From assembly GCA_029555885.1 (NCBI GenBank), contig JAKPQT010000315.1, positions 1-35,931 on the forward strand: a stretch of 35,931 nucleotides of DNA, read 5' to 3'. This DNA is from Chloroflexota bacterium. GTDB taxonomy: Bacteria > Chloroflexota > Anaerolineae > CG2-30-64-16. The notes under the pieces were generated by a model. It was not told the origin of the DNA and did not search any database. It saw only the letters and a program-made list of their open reading frames with translations. The number at the start of each line of letters is the position of its first letter. Positions within the stretch are counted from its first letter, which is position 1. This document shows, piece by piece, positions 1-10,238 of the stretch. Position numbers and translations under genes: made by a program.

Positions 1-930
1 GTGCCCCTGGTCGTGCAGGGCCGGCCCGTCGGCGCAATGATCGTCCACTCGACCGTCCTGCCGAGCTTCCCGCCGGGCCAGGTGGCCCTGCTGCAGACGT
101 TCGCCAGCCACGCTGCCCTCGCCATCCAGCGCGCGGGCCTAATCGAGGAGCTCCGCGCCAAGATTGTTGCGCTGGAAGAGGCGCAGCACGAGCTGGCCGT
201 CAAGGAGCGCATGGAGCGCGAGCTGGAGCTGGCGCGTCAGGTGCAGCAAAGCTTCCTGCCTACCGAATTCCCCGCGGTGGCCGGCTGCCGCTTCGCTGCA
301 CACAACGAGCCGGCGCGCCAGGTGGGTGGCGATTTCTACGATGTGATTGCCCTGGGCGATGGCCGCGTGGGCCTGGTCATCGCAGATGTCTCGGACAAGG
401 GGATGCCCGCCGCGCTGTACATGGCGCTCTCGCGCAGCCTGATTCGGGCAGAGGCGCAGCGCACCGGCTCTCCGGTCGAGGTGCTCGCCAACGTCAACCG
501 GCTGTTGCTCGATCTGGGCGAGCCGGATATGTTCGTCAGCGTGTTCTACGGGGTGCTTGCGGGACGCACGTTCACTTACGGCCGCGCGGGCCATGACCGG
601 CCGCTCCTGCTGCGCGGCGGCGCGGCCCATGAGCTTGGCGGCAGCGGCACCATTCTGGGCCTGCTGGAGGACGCGGCCGCCAACCTGACCGAGGAACGCC
701 TGGAGCTGGAGCCGGGCGACCGCCTGATCCTCTTCACGGATGGGCTGACGGACATTGCCGACCCGCGCGGTGAGCTGTTCGGGCCGGCCCGGTTCCAGGG
801 GGTGCTGCTGATGCACGCCGCTCTGCCGGTCGATGTGCTATGCCAGCAGGTCTTTGCGGACCTCAATGCCTACCGCGGCGCGGCCGAGCAGTACGACGAC
901 ATGACGCTGCTCGCCGTGGCGCTGGAGTGA
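1..930 (+). CDS. GAF-SpoIIE type PP2C serine phosphatase (5' end outside window)
   Basis: This is the 3' part of a stage II sporulation protein E-like phosphatase, a family that dephosphorylates Ser/Thr phosphoproteins such as anti-sigma factor antagonists. Residues 1-45 read like the end of a GAF sensor domain (PLVVQGRPVGAMIV, then a helix ending HAALAIQRA). A coiled-coil linker follows at about 45-80, then the PP2C domain from about 85. Metal-binding motifs are visible: GGDFYDV, IADVSDKGMPAALYMA, FTDGLTD and the terminal DDMTLLAV. The frame is open to base 1 and the GAF domain is cut, so the true start almost certainly lies upstream and the GTG at base 1 is accidental. No anti-sigma factor or antagonist gene is next to it. 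It converges with the aminopeptidase gene across a strong inverted repeat. Confidence 0.9.
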   Translation: MPLVVQGRPVGAMIVHSTVLPSFPPGQVALLQTFASHAALAIQRAGLIEELRAKIVALEEAQHELAVKERMERELELARQVQQSFLPTEFPAVAGCRFAAHNEPARQVGGDFYDVIALGDGRVGLVIADVSDKGMPAALYMALSRSLIRAEAQRTGSPVEVLANVNRLLLDLGEPDMFVSVFYGVLAGRTFTYGRAGHDRPLLLRGGAAHELGGSGTILGLLEDAAANLTEERLELEPGDRLILFTDGLTDIADPRGELFGPARFQGVLLMHAALPVDVLCQQVFADLNAYRGAAEQYDDMTLLAVALE

Positions 931-992
931 ACCGCGAAGACGCGAAGATCGCTAAGACTATTGCTTTGCGCCCTTCGCGTCTTCGCGGTTCA
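928..992. terminator. 20-bp perfect inverted repeat between convergent genes, likely bidirectional terminator
   Basis: Bases 928-947 are the exact reverse complement of 973-992, with a 25-nt loop. The left arm begins inside the phosphatase stop codon, and the aminopeptidase gene ends at 1000. The arms consist of CGCGAAG-type units (CGCGAAGACGCGAAG), a repeat type that reappears inside a coding region at 12181-12234. Position between convergent stops favours a terminator for both genes, but there is no T-tract, so this is inferred from geometry only. Confidence 0.7.
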
Positions 993-999
993 AATCAAA

Positions 1000-2508
1000 T
1001 CACGAGCTCCGGTAGGACTCCAGGAACTCCACAAACAGCCTGACCCCGTAGCCCGTCGCGCCTTTCGGTCGCGCGGGCTTGTCCTCTTCGCTCCAGGCCG
1101 TCGAGGCCATGTCGACGTGCGCCCAGGGATAGCCCTCGGTGAAGTGCTCCAGGAATTTCGCGCTCGTGCCGACGCCGCCGGACCGCCCGCCGCTGTTCTT
1201 CACGTCTGCGACCTGGCTCTTGATGGGCTCCAGGTATTCCTCGTACAGCGGGAGCCGCCACAGCCGGTCGGCTGACGTCTCGCCTGCGGCCAGCAGGCGC
1301 TGCGCCAGCGGCTCGTCGTTGCTGAACACCGCCGCGGCCAGCGGGCCAAGCGCCACACCCTGCGCGCCGGTCAGGGTCGCGATGTCCACGACCGCGGCCG
1401 GCTCGTAGCGGGCCGCGTAGCCGAGCGCATCGGCCAGCAGCATCCGACCTTCCGCATCGGTGCTGATGACCTCCATCGTCTTGCCCGTGATGCCGGTGAA
1501 CACATCGCCGGGCTTCTGCGCACGGCCGCCGGGCAGGTTCTCCGCGCACGGTGCAAGCCCGACCACGTGCAGCGGCAGGTTCAGCCGGGCCGCAACGCCC
1601 AGCGCCGCGATGACCGCGGCCGCGCCCGCCATGTCATCCTTCATCCGCCACATCTCTTCGCCCGGCTTGAGCGAGATGCCGCCCGAATCGAAGGTCACGC
1701 CCTTGCCGACCAGGACGACCGTAGGCAGGTCCGCGCAGCCCGCGTTGTGCTCCAGGATGATGAACTGCGGCTCCTGCTCAGATTCCTCCGCGACGGCCAT
1801 GAAAATGCCCATGCCGAGCGCCTTGCATTCGGCCCGGCCCAGTACCTCCGCCTTGAGTCCGGTCTCCTGGGCCAGGGCTGTAGCTTGCGCGGCTATCTGC
1901 CGTGGGGGCATGTGGTTGGCCGGGGTGTTGACCAGGTCGCGCGCCAGGCAGACGCCCGCAGCGATGGCCTGCCCGCGGCGCACGCCCGCTTCAATGGCCG
2001 GCACATGGGCTGCGTCGCGCACCAGCACGTCCAGAGTGCCCGGGTCCTGCTTCCAGTCCTTCGGCGGCTTCGACCTATACCCAGCGAAGCGGTACAGGCC
2101 GAGCAGCGTCCCTTCGACAGTGGCCTGCGCGGCGGCCTGCGGGTCCAGTCCGCCGATGCCCGCGCCGTGGACGATGGTCGCCACGGTCTGCGCGCCCAGG
2201 TCGCGCGCCTTGCGGGCCGCGACAGCCGCCGCGTGACGCACGCCTGCCAGGTTGAACTTGTCCGCCTCGCCCAGCCCCACCACGAGCACGCGACGGGCAG
2301 GCATCTGCCCGCGCGGGTAGAGCACCACCGTCTCACCCGCCTTGCCGGTGAGATCGCCTGCCGCGATGACCTCCCGGATCGCGCCGTTCAGCGCAGCATC
2401 CGCCGCGCCGGTCGCGCCCCCGGGCACGGTGACACCCTGGAACAGATTGACGATGACCACATCCGCGGCCTCCCCGGCGAGGTCCGCCTGTTTGACCACA
2501 ATCTCCAT
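1000..2508 (-). CDS. pepA: Leucyl aminopeptidase, M17 family
   Basis: This encodes a 502-residue cytosolic dizinc aminopeptidase, the usual length for M17, which removes N-terminal residues from peptides during protein turnover. The catalytic C-terminal domain has the lysine/aspartate motif GKGVTFDSGG (K269, D274), the MKDDMAG motif (D292) and STDAEGRMLLADAL (D351, E353, R355). These sit at a constant offset of 7 from the E. coli PepA positions. A GGAGG ribosome-binding site lies just upstream of the ATG at 2508. The gene is the last of the minus-strand run but is separated from the HAD gene by 162 nt with promoter-like and operator-like sequence, so it is probably transcribed independently. 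Confidence 0.96.
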   Translation of the reverse strand: MEIVVKQADLAGEAADVVIVNLFQGVTVPGGATGAADAALNGAIREVIAAGDLTGKAGETVVLYPRGQMPARRVLVVGLGEADKFNLAGVRHAAAVAARKARDLGAQTVATIVHGAGIGGLDPQAAAQATVEGTLLGLYRFAGYRSKPPKDWKQDPGTLDVLVRDAAHVPAIEAGVRRGQAIAAGVCLARDLVNTPANHMPPRQIAAQATALAQETGLKAEVLGRAECKALGMGIFMAVAEESEQEPQFIILEHNAGCADLPTVVLVGKGVTFDSGGISLKPGEEMWRMKDDMAGAAAVIAALGVAARLNLPLHVVGLAPCAENLPGGRAQKPGDVFTGITGKTMEVISTDAEGRMLLADALGYAARYEPAAVVDIATLTGAQGVALGPLAAAVFSNDEPLAQRLLAAGETSADRLWRLPLYEEYLEPIKSQVADVKNSGGRSGGVGTSAKFLEHFTEGYPWAHVDMASTAWSEEDKPARPKGATGYGVRLFVEFLESYRSS

Positions 2509-2547
2509 TAAGTCCTCCGCTGGTTACTTATGATGTCCGAAAGCTAC

Positions 2548-2572
2548 ATCTGGCAAGGGTGTATTGCCAGAT
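2548..2572. promoter_or_regulatory. 9-bp inverted repeat upstream of the aminopeptidase, candidate operator
   Basis: ATCTGGCAA at 2548-2556 and TTGCCAGAT at 2564-2572 are exact reverse complements separated by 7 nt. On the minus strand the repeat overlaps a -10-like CATAAT (2571-2576) and a TTGCCA that could act as a -35 (2564-2569 region), about 40-65 nt upstream of the start codon. The dyad size and position suit a repressor site or a stem in the leader. No specific regulator can be named. Confidence 0.4.
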
Positions 2573-2641
2573 TATGCCCGCGCATAGGAAGATCGAAAAC
2601 GCGGGCTCCCCTTTTCAGGCAGCCCAGCCGCCTTCACCCAT

Positions 2642-2666
2642 AATCTTCAATCTGCAATCTTCAATC
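2642..2666. repeat. AATCTTCAATC-type simple repeat
   Basis: Two AATCTTCAATC units lie here, separated by TGC. They sit in the gap between the HAD gene stop and the aminopeptidase promoter region. The same unit is found, translated in frame, at 12571-12604. No function is evident. Confidence 0.6.
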
Positions 2667-2670
2667 GCCC

Positions 2671-3141
2671 TTACGACCGCAGCGTCGCGACGAGGCGCAG
2701 CGGGTGCTGCAGCAGGTCGAGCGCCGCATGGATGTTGGGCACGGCGACATCGGCCGCGTGGAGGGTGTCCACGGCGGCGCCCTCCGGCCCGACAATCGCG
2801 ATGCCCAGCTTCGCGGCCTGCAGCATGAGCCGGTCGTTCCGGCCGTTGCCGATGGCCGCGACGCGCGTCCGGTCGAGCTGCCAGACGTACGCCATCTTGG
2901 CGTGGCCCTGGCCCGTCTGCGGGAGGATGCGCACCGTGCAGGGCAGGCCGGCCATTGCCGCTTGCACCTTGCCGAAGGTGTCAGCCGTGATGACGTGGAT
3001 GGTCAGGACCTGGGCCAGGGCCGTCAGGCGCTCGGCTACGCCCTCGAGCAGGTTGCCGTCACAGGCCAGTGTGCCGTTGTAATCCAGCACGAGATGCTCC
3101 AGTTGGATTTTCCCGCTGCCGGGAATGGTGATGTCGATCAT
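2671..3141 (-). CDS. HAD-superfamily hydrolase, soluble P-type ATPase-like
   Basis: This is a 156-residue compact HAD protein with no large cap domain. Motif I is VLDYNGT (D20), motif II is around VITADT, a conserved lysine follows near GQGHAK, and motif IV is IGNGRNDRLML. The second motif-I aspartate, normally the general acid in HAD phosphatases, is asparagine here. That DYNGT form is, to my knowledge, typical of the soluble P-type ATPase-like group (COG4087), so phosphatase activity is uncertain. The frame stays open far upstream, but ATG 3141 starts the conserved core and lies 14 nt after the preceding gene, as expected in an operon. Confidence 0.85.
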   Translation of the reverse strand: MIDITIPGSGKIQLEHLVLDYNGTLACDGNLLEGVAERLTALAQVLTIHVITADTFGKVQAAMAGLPCTVRILPQTGQGHAKMAYVWQLDRTRVAAIGNGRNDRLMLQAAKLGIAIVGPEGAAVDTLHAADVAVPNIHAALDLLQHPLRLVATLRS

Positions 3142-3155
3142 GGGATTCCTTTGAC

Positions 3156-4016
3156 TCAGTATGTCCCGCAGGTTGGACCGCTGCGCGCGGTCGGGAACAG
3201 GCAGACGAGGCGATACTCGCCTCCCAGTCGCGCGATGACCGCGATGTGCTGGTCGTAGTTGGCCGACGGCCGCAGCTCGATGAACCGGTCGAGGTCCTGG
3301 CGGGTCCATTCGAGCGTATAAACCGCACCGGAGCCCACAGGAAAGTCGCGCACCAGCGGCCCCTGGAGCGGCGCGGGCAGGTCTGCCGGATTGGTTGCGG
3401 CCAGCGCGGTCTTCAGCATGCGGTCGGTCGTGCGCAGTTGCCCCTGTGCCGTGGTGCCGAGCAACTCGAAGGCGCCCACGAAGGCCATCACGAGTACCAG
3501 CGCCAGCGGCACCCGCCAGCGCACCAGCAGCGGCTCGCCGCGCGCCTGCTGGTCCACCTGGCGGTCTACCGCCCAACGCAGAAGCGCGATCACCGGCACC
3601 GTAAACCAGGACAACGGCACCGACAGCAGCACTCCGAACACAAGTTGCGACCCGGCGCTGAGTTCGTCACCCAGGCGCAGGAGGCTGCTCACCATGATGG
3701 CGAAGGCCGAGGCCACGCTGGCAATCGCGATGCCCAGGGCGCCGCTCGTCGGCAGGGCGACCAGCAGGCCTAGGCCCGCGCCGACCAGCGCGCTGAGCAC
3801 GGTGTTGCCCAGCGGTCCGAGCGGCGGCTGATAGAGCGGCACGCCGGGCAGGGCCATCCGGTTGATGGTCTGCGACACCAGGCCGTAGACGAGGCCGAGC
3901 AGCGCACCGAGGATGATGCCGAGAAGACGGCGTTGACCGCCGATGGCCTCGGGTGGGACGCGCTTGATGTGGGAGATGGGATGTCCCGGCGCAACCGGGG
4001 GGCGATTGAGCGTCAT
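3156..4016 (-). CDS. Membrane protein, paralogue 1 of a tandem pair
   Basis: This 286-residue protein has no function I recognise. It has about four predicted membrane helices (residues ~30-50, 70-110, 120-150 and 170-195), then a soluble C-terminal portion of about 80 residues. It is a clear paralogue of the gene just upstream (4029-4850). Both share LGALLGL near the N-terminus, the block SQTINR-ALPGVPLYQPP-GPLGN, and a C-terminal block of the form YTL-W plus a V-AR-----LVCL segment. The invariant ALPGVPLYQPP segment at the first loop is the best signature for a search. The gap to its neighbour is 12 nt, so the pair is co-transcribed. Envelope location is inferred from hydropathy only. Confidence 0.8.
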   Translation of the reverse strand: MTLNRPPVAPGHPISHIKRVPPEAIGGQRRLLGIILGALLGLVYGLVSQTINRMALPGVPLYQPPLGPLGNTVLSALVGAGLGLLVALPTSGALGIAIASVASAFAIMVSSLLRLGDELSAGSQLVFGVLLSVPLSWFTVPVIALLRWAVDRQVDQQARGEPLLVRWRVPLALVLVMAFVGAFELLGTTAQGQLRTTDRMLKTALAATNPADLPAPLQGPLVRDFPVGSGAVYTLEWTRQDLDRFIELRPSANYDQHIAVIARLGGEYRLVCLFPTARSGPTCGTY

Positions 4017-4028
4017 GTGTCAGCTCCC

Positions 4029-4850
4029 TCATTCAGGCAGCCGGTCGAACCCGTGACAGATGGGCGGCTCATCCGCTACCACGTACAGGCAGACGAGGTT
4101 CCAGCCGTCTGCAAAGCGGGCGACGACGACTGCGTGCAAATCGAAGTTGCGGCCGGGCCGCGGGATGCGGTAGCGTTCGATGGCCTCCCGCTCCCAGGCC
4201 AGGGTATAGGGCTGCGCCAGATGCGCTAACACCGGCCCGGCCTCGGGGGTGCGCAGGGAAGCCTGCCGGATTCCCTGCCGTGCCGCCTGCAGCAGGTCGT
4301 GCGTCGCGCGGAGCATGACGCGCCGCTCCGCAGGATAGAGCGCCAGCGCAGCGGCCAGCCCGACGAGCAGGACGAGCATGGCCACGCTGCGCAGCCGGAT
4401 GGCCGCGGGCCGCCGGTCCCGATAATCTTCCTCCTGCTGGCCGGCGCCCCAGCGCAGCGCAGCCAGCAGCGGCACGAGCAGGCCCCAGAATGGGAGCACG
4501 ATCATGACGCCGGTCAGCGCGACCGCGGCCGCGGCAGCCTCGCCGGTGGGCCGCACCTGCAGCAGGCTGCCGCCCACGATGACGACCGCGCTGACCGCGC
4601 TGGCGAGGGCCGTGCCGTGGACGCCGCTGGCCGGCCACGCGGCAATCACGCCCAGCCCCGCACCGATAAGCGCGGCCAGCAGGCTGTTGCCGAGCGGTCC
4701 CCAGGGCGGCTGGTAGAGCGGCACGCCGGGCAGCGCCAGCCGGTTGATGGTCTGCGAGATGACACCGAACACCAAGCCGAGCAGCGCGCCGAGTGCCAGG
4801 CCTGCCACGCGGCGGTAGCGCGGTGCAGGCGGCGTAAGCTGAGAATTCAT
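4029..4850 (-). CDS. Membrane protein, paralogue 2 of a tandem pair
   Basis: This 273-residue membrane protein has the same plan as the protein encoded at 3156-4016, from which it seems to have arisen by tandem duplication (or the reverse). The shared block SQTINRLALPGVPLYQPP is nearly identical in the two, while the middle helices and the C-terminal domain have diverged. I start it at ATG 4850 (MNSQLTPP). An in-frame ATG 39 nt upstream would add 13 residues that lack a counterpart in the paralogue's conserved region. No known domain or catalytic motif can be seen. Immediate neighbours are the AlbA_2 regulator upstream and its paralogue downstream. Confidence 0.8.
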   Translation of the reverse strand: MNSQLTPPAPRYRRVAGLALGALLGLVFGVISQTINRLALPGVPLYQPPWGPLGNSLLAALIGAGLGVIAAWPASGVHGTALASAVSAVVIVGGSLLQVRPTGEAAAAAVALTGVMIVLPFWGLLVPLLAALRWGAGQQEEDYRDRRPAAIRLRSVAMLVLLVGLAAALALYPAERRVMLRATHDLLQAARQGIRQASLRTPEAGPVLAHLAQPYTLAWEREAIERYRIPRPGRNFDLHAVVVARFADGWNLVCLYVVADEPPICHGFDRLPE

Positions 4851-4899
4851 AGCATCCGGCAGTATCCCAAGAACGGGCAGGTGTGTCAACTTCTTGTGC

Positions 4900-6306
4900 T
4901 TACTTGAGGATGTAGTACGTGGCCTTGCGGTCGCCGATCTTCACGAGCAGACCGCTGTCTACCATGTCGGCCAGCTCGCGGCGGATGGTCTCGTCGCTGA
5001 GGTCGGGGAAGAGCTCGCGAAACTCGCGGTTGGTGATGCTGCCGTGCTCGCTGACGTAGGCCAGCGCGCGTTCCTGCCGGGGCGCAAGGTGACGGCTGCC
5101 CCAGCGGGGCGCCTGCTCCGGGCTGACCAACTCCTCCCCGCGGCCGCGCAGCACTACCTGGAACCCGGCCACGGTTTCCTCGAATTCCGGGTTGGGCAGC
5201 CCCGCATCGATCATGGCCGATACCATGCGGTCGATGCCGTAGCCGAGCCGCTCCACGAACCCGAGGTCGGCCAGGACCTGGACGATGGCCTCGTTGCGCG
5301 AGAAGCGTTCGTTGAGCAGGTTGGCGAGCGTGACGTGGCCCGGCAAGCGCCCCGGGCTGTAAATTTCCATGTGGTCGCTGAACATCAGGACGCGGATGCC
5401 GTCCCCGCGGATGGCATAGTCGCGGTGCGCGACCGCGTTGACGATGGCTTCGCGCACGACCTGCACCGGATATTCGGTCACTTCCTCGCGCGTCAGGCTC
5501 GCCAGCCGCATCCCCCGCCGCATGTTGGCAGAGATAAACGCCTCAGCCTGCCGGATCTGGTCGGGCAGCGTGCCGGTCGCGTCCTGGCGGAGGAACTGGT
5601 CGCCCATTACCGGGCCGGAGTAGCGCACGAGGGTCGTGTGCGCGCTGCGCAGGAACCGCTGCGGCTGGCGGCCAAACAGCAGCACGCCCGCATACGTCGG
5701 CACGAATCCATCGCCCGTGTGGGCCAGCGCGCCGCGCACTTGCAGCGCGCGCTGCCAGGTCTCGCCGCCCTGGCCCGGCAGCCGCCCCAGGTACGCCTCG
5801 ACCTGGGCCATGTCCAGGTCTGCCAGCGTGGCATCGGGGGCCGGCCGCGCCTCGAACCCCGCCTCCGCGCGGGCCAGCAGCAGGCCGGCCAGCTCCGCGC
5901 TGCTCAACAGGCGGTTGTTCGTGCCGGTGCGGGTCAGGTAGCGGCCGTTCAGGCTGTACGCGTGCGGCAGGCCGGGCGGGACCTCGATCAGACAGATGCG
6001 GCGGTCGGCATATTCGACCATCTGCGGCACCGGAATGATCAGCGGGGGCGTGGCGAGCAGCTCCGCTGCCTGCACCGTGTCCAGTGCCTCGTCGGGGTCC
6101 GCGATGCCCTGCGGGCGGCCGCTCGGTGCAATGCCGAACACGGCCATCCCGCCGTGCGCGTTCGCCAGCGCGACGAGGGTCTCGGCCAGCCGGGCGGCGT
6201 TCGCGCTGGCGGGCAGGAACGCGATGTGTTCGTCGGGGCCCGCGGCAAGCAGGGCTGCGACATCGTCACCGGTCCAGCCGGGCGGTGCGGGGAAGCGGTG
6301 ACTCAT
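4900..6306 (-). CDS. AlbA_2 / RecG-like ATP-binding transcriptional regulator
   Basis: This encodes 468 residues with the COG2865-type layout. A Schlafen-like AlbA_2 DNA-binding domain spans about 25-125 (ALANAHGGMAVFGIA, then GRYLTRTGTNNR). A GHKL-type ATPase-like segment follows at about 265-385 (VREAIVNAVAHRDY, then GLGFVERLGYGIDRM-like sequence). A winged helix closes the protein at about 400-468 (ITNREFRELF...SDETIRRELADM, DeoR-like). The family is usually annotated as a putative transcriptional regulator or misnamed RecG helicase; no helicase motifs are present. The start ATG 6306 overlaps the upstream gene stop by 4 nt (ATGA), which favours it over the longer open frame reaching 6456. 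The usual E-x-K of AlbA_2 is degenerate here (EHIAFLP). Confidence 0.88.
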   Translation of the reverse strand: MSHRFPAPPGWTGDDVAALLAAGPDEHIAFLPASANAARLAETLVALANAHGGMAVFGIAPSGRPQGIADPDEALDTVQAAELLATPPLIIPVPQMVEYADRRICLIEVPPGLPHAYSLNGRYLTRTGTNNRLLSSAELAGLLLARAEAGFEARPAPDATLADLDMAQVEAYLGRLPGQGGETWQRALQVRGALAHTGDGFVPTYAGVLLFGRQPQRFLRSAHTTLVRYSGPVMGDQFLRQDATGTLPDQIRQAEAFISANMRRGMRLASLTREEVTEYPVQVVREAIVNAVAHRDYAIRGDGIRVLMFSDHMEIYSPGRLPGHVTLANLLNERFSRNEAIVQVLADLGFVERLGYGIDRMVSAMIDAGLPNPEFEETVAGFQVVLRGRGEELVSPEQAPRWGSRHLAPRQERALAYVSEHGSITNREFRELFPDLSDETIRRELADMVDSGLLVKIGDRKATYYILK

Positions 6307-7556
6307 GACCCGTCCAGCACCTGCGCGGTCTGGATGCGCCAGTAGATGTCGCCGTTGACCTGCTCGGGGATGATGCTGATGAGCTGCCACGCCACGCGGC
6401 GCACCTGGCCGCCGATGACGAGCTCCGTCTCCACGGTAGCGGTCTCGCGGCCGCAAATCCAGCCCTCATTAGGCTTGGGGGTGGGCGTCGGGCCGGGCGT
6501 CGCTTCGGGGCCGACGCCGCCTTCGACCTCCCGCGACGTACAGGCATGGCCACCCGCCGGGTCGCGGTTGACGCTCGCCGGGTTGGTCAGCGCGACGATG
6601 CGGGTCTGCTTGGAGGGCGCAATTCCATCGGGCACGGTTGCGGCCTGCAGGAGGAATTTGTTGGTCTTGGGCGACGGTGCGAACGACGGTGCAACCCCCC
6701 GGGCCCCCTGGTCGTGGTCGCGCACATAGGCGACGACCACGCCTTCGGGATAGGCCGGGTCGGGCGGCGCATCGAAGCAGAAGTCCACAGAGAAGACGTC
6801 CGGCTTCTCGGTGAAGATGACCCGCTCCTGGTTGGTGCGCTCGTAAGTGCGCATGGCGCATAGCAGGCTGCGGTGGTTGTCCAGCCGGTTGTAGGTCGTC
6901 ACCGCCTGCACCGTCCCTTCGCCGTTCAGCGGAACCGTGGCCGCGACGTGCGCATCGCCCGCGAAGTGCGCGCCCGCGTAGCCCGTGGCCGCATCCTGCC
7001 AGCGGAAGATCGATAGTCGCGTCGGCAGCGGGCTGTCTGCATAGCCGAGCACCGTAATCTCGTCCACCTGGCAGGGCGGGTCGCGCGGGATGGGCGGGTA
7101 GTAGACGACCTCGACCCTGGTTTCGCCCAGGTAGCCCTGGCCCTTGCCGTCGTAGAAGTCAGGCAGCAGGCGGTAGGGAATCAGGAAGGTCGATGCGTAG
7201 GGGCTCGGGTTGCCCACGTCCTCGGGCACGACATTGTTCTGCGCGTCGAAGATGGCCGCGCCGATGGGTCCGCGAGGCACCTTGGTCCCGTTCGTGTGGG
7301 GCTGGAGCACCTCGGTCTGGTCATACCGGTAGACGACGAGCCATTCGGTTTTGTCATCGTCATCGAAACTGCACTCGATCGGCCAGCCAGACATGACAGC
7401 CCAATCGCGTGGAATGACGCTGCGCAGGTTCATGGGGAGTTCGGCGGTTGCCCCCGGTCTGAGGAAGGTCGGCCCGCCGCCGCGCACAAGGAGATAGATG
7501 GCCGCGGCCAGCACGATCAGTATGACGATGAACAGAAAGCCTCGGCCCTTGAACAT
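6303..7556 (-). CDS. Membrane-anchored hypothetical protein
   Basis: This 417-residue protein is not recognised. Residues 6-24 form one N-terminal membrane helix (LFIVILIVLAAAIYLLV) without a signal-peptidase site, so the rest is probably extracytoplasmic and anchored. The body is soluble, with several cysteines (for example near IECSF, LLCAM, VDFCFDA and WICGRE) that could form disulfides. A Pro/Thr-rich linker near residue 355 (TPGPTPTPKP) precedes a C-terminal domain ending in a WRIQTAQVLDGS segment. It starts 29 nt after lon and overlaps the AlbA_2 gene by 4 nt, so all three are likely co-transcribed. A GGAGG-like site lies upstream of the ATG. Confidence 0.8.
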   Translation of the reverse strand: MFKGRGFLFIVILIVLAAAIYLLVRGGGPTFLRPGATAELPMNLRSVIPRDWAVMSGWPIECSFDDDDKTEWLVVYRYDQTEVLQPHTNGTKVPRGPIGAAIFDAQNNVVPEDVGNPSPYASTFLIPYRLLPDFYDGKGQGYLGETRVEVVYYPPIPRDPPCQVDEITVLGYADSPLPTRLSIFRWQDAATGYAGAHFAGDAHVAATVPLNGEGTVQAVTTYNRLDNHRSLLCAMRTYERTNQERVIFTEKPDVFSVDFCFDAPPDPAYPEGVVVAYVRDHDQGARGVAPSFAPSPKTNKFLLQAATVPDGIAPSKQTRIVALTNPASVNRDPAGGHACTSREVEGGVGPEATPGPTPTPKPNEGWICGRETATVETELVIGGQVRRVAWQLISIIPEQVNGDIYWRIQTAQVLDGS

Positions 7557-7585
7557 CCCGATTGCTCCTCCATGCCCGCCTGGCG

Positions 7586-10153
<2,568 letters not shown>

Positions 10154-10173
10154 GTACTGCTCCAAATCCCCCA

Positions 10174-10228
10174 GTGGTCTCTGCAAGGCTGGGCGAACCG
10201 AAGGTTCGCCCAGCCTTGCAGAGACCAC
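10174..10228. terminator. 26-bp perfect hairpin with GAA loop between folC and lon
   Basis: Bases 10174-10199 are the exact reverse complement of 10203-10228, leaving a 3-nt GAA loop (10200-10202). It begins 11 nt past the folC stop (minus direction) and ends 20 nt before the lon start. No T-tract follows, so it may be a factor-assisted terminator, an mRNA-stabilising stem or a mobile palindrome. Its loop-proximal part AGGCTGGGCGAA resembles the other GAA-loop hairpin at 24347-24387. Confidence 0.7.
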
Positions 10229-10238
10229 AAGTCATATG

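Noticed and set aside
10154..10228. N-terminal extension of Lon to GTG 10228
   Set aside because: The extension would translate the perfect hairpin after folC; GTG 10153 has a ribosome-binding site and leaves the conserved Lon N-domain whole.
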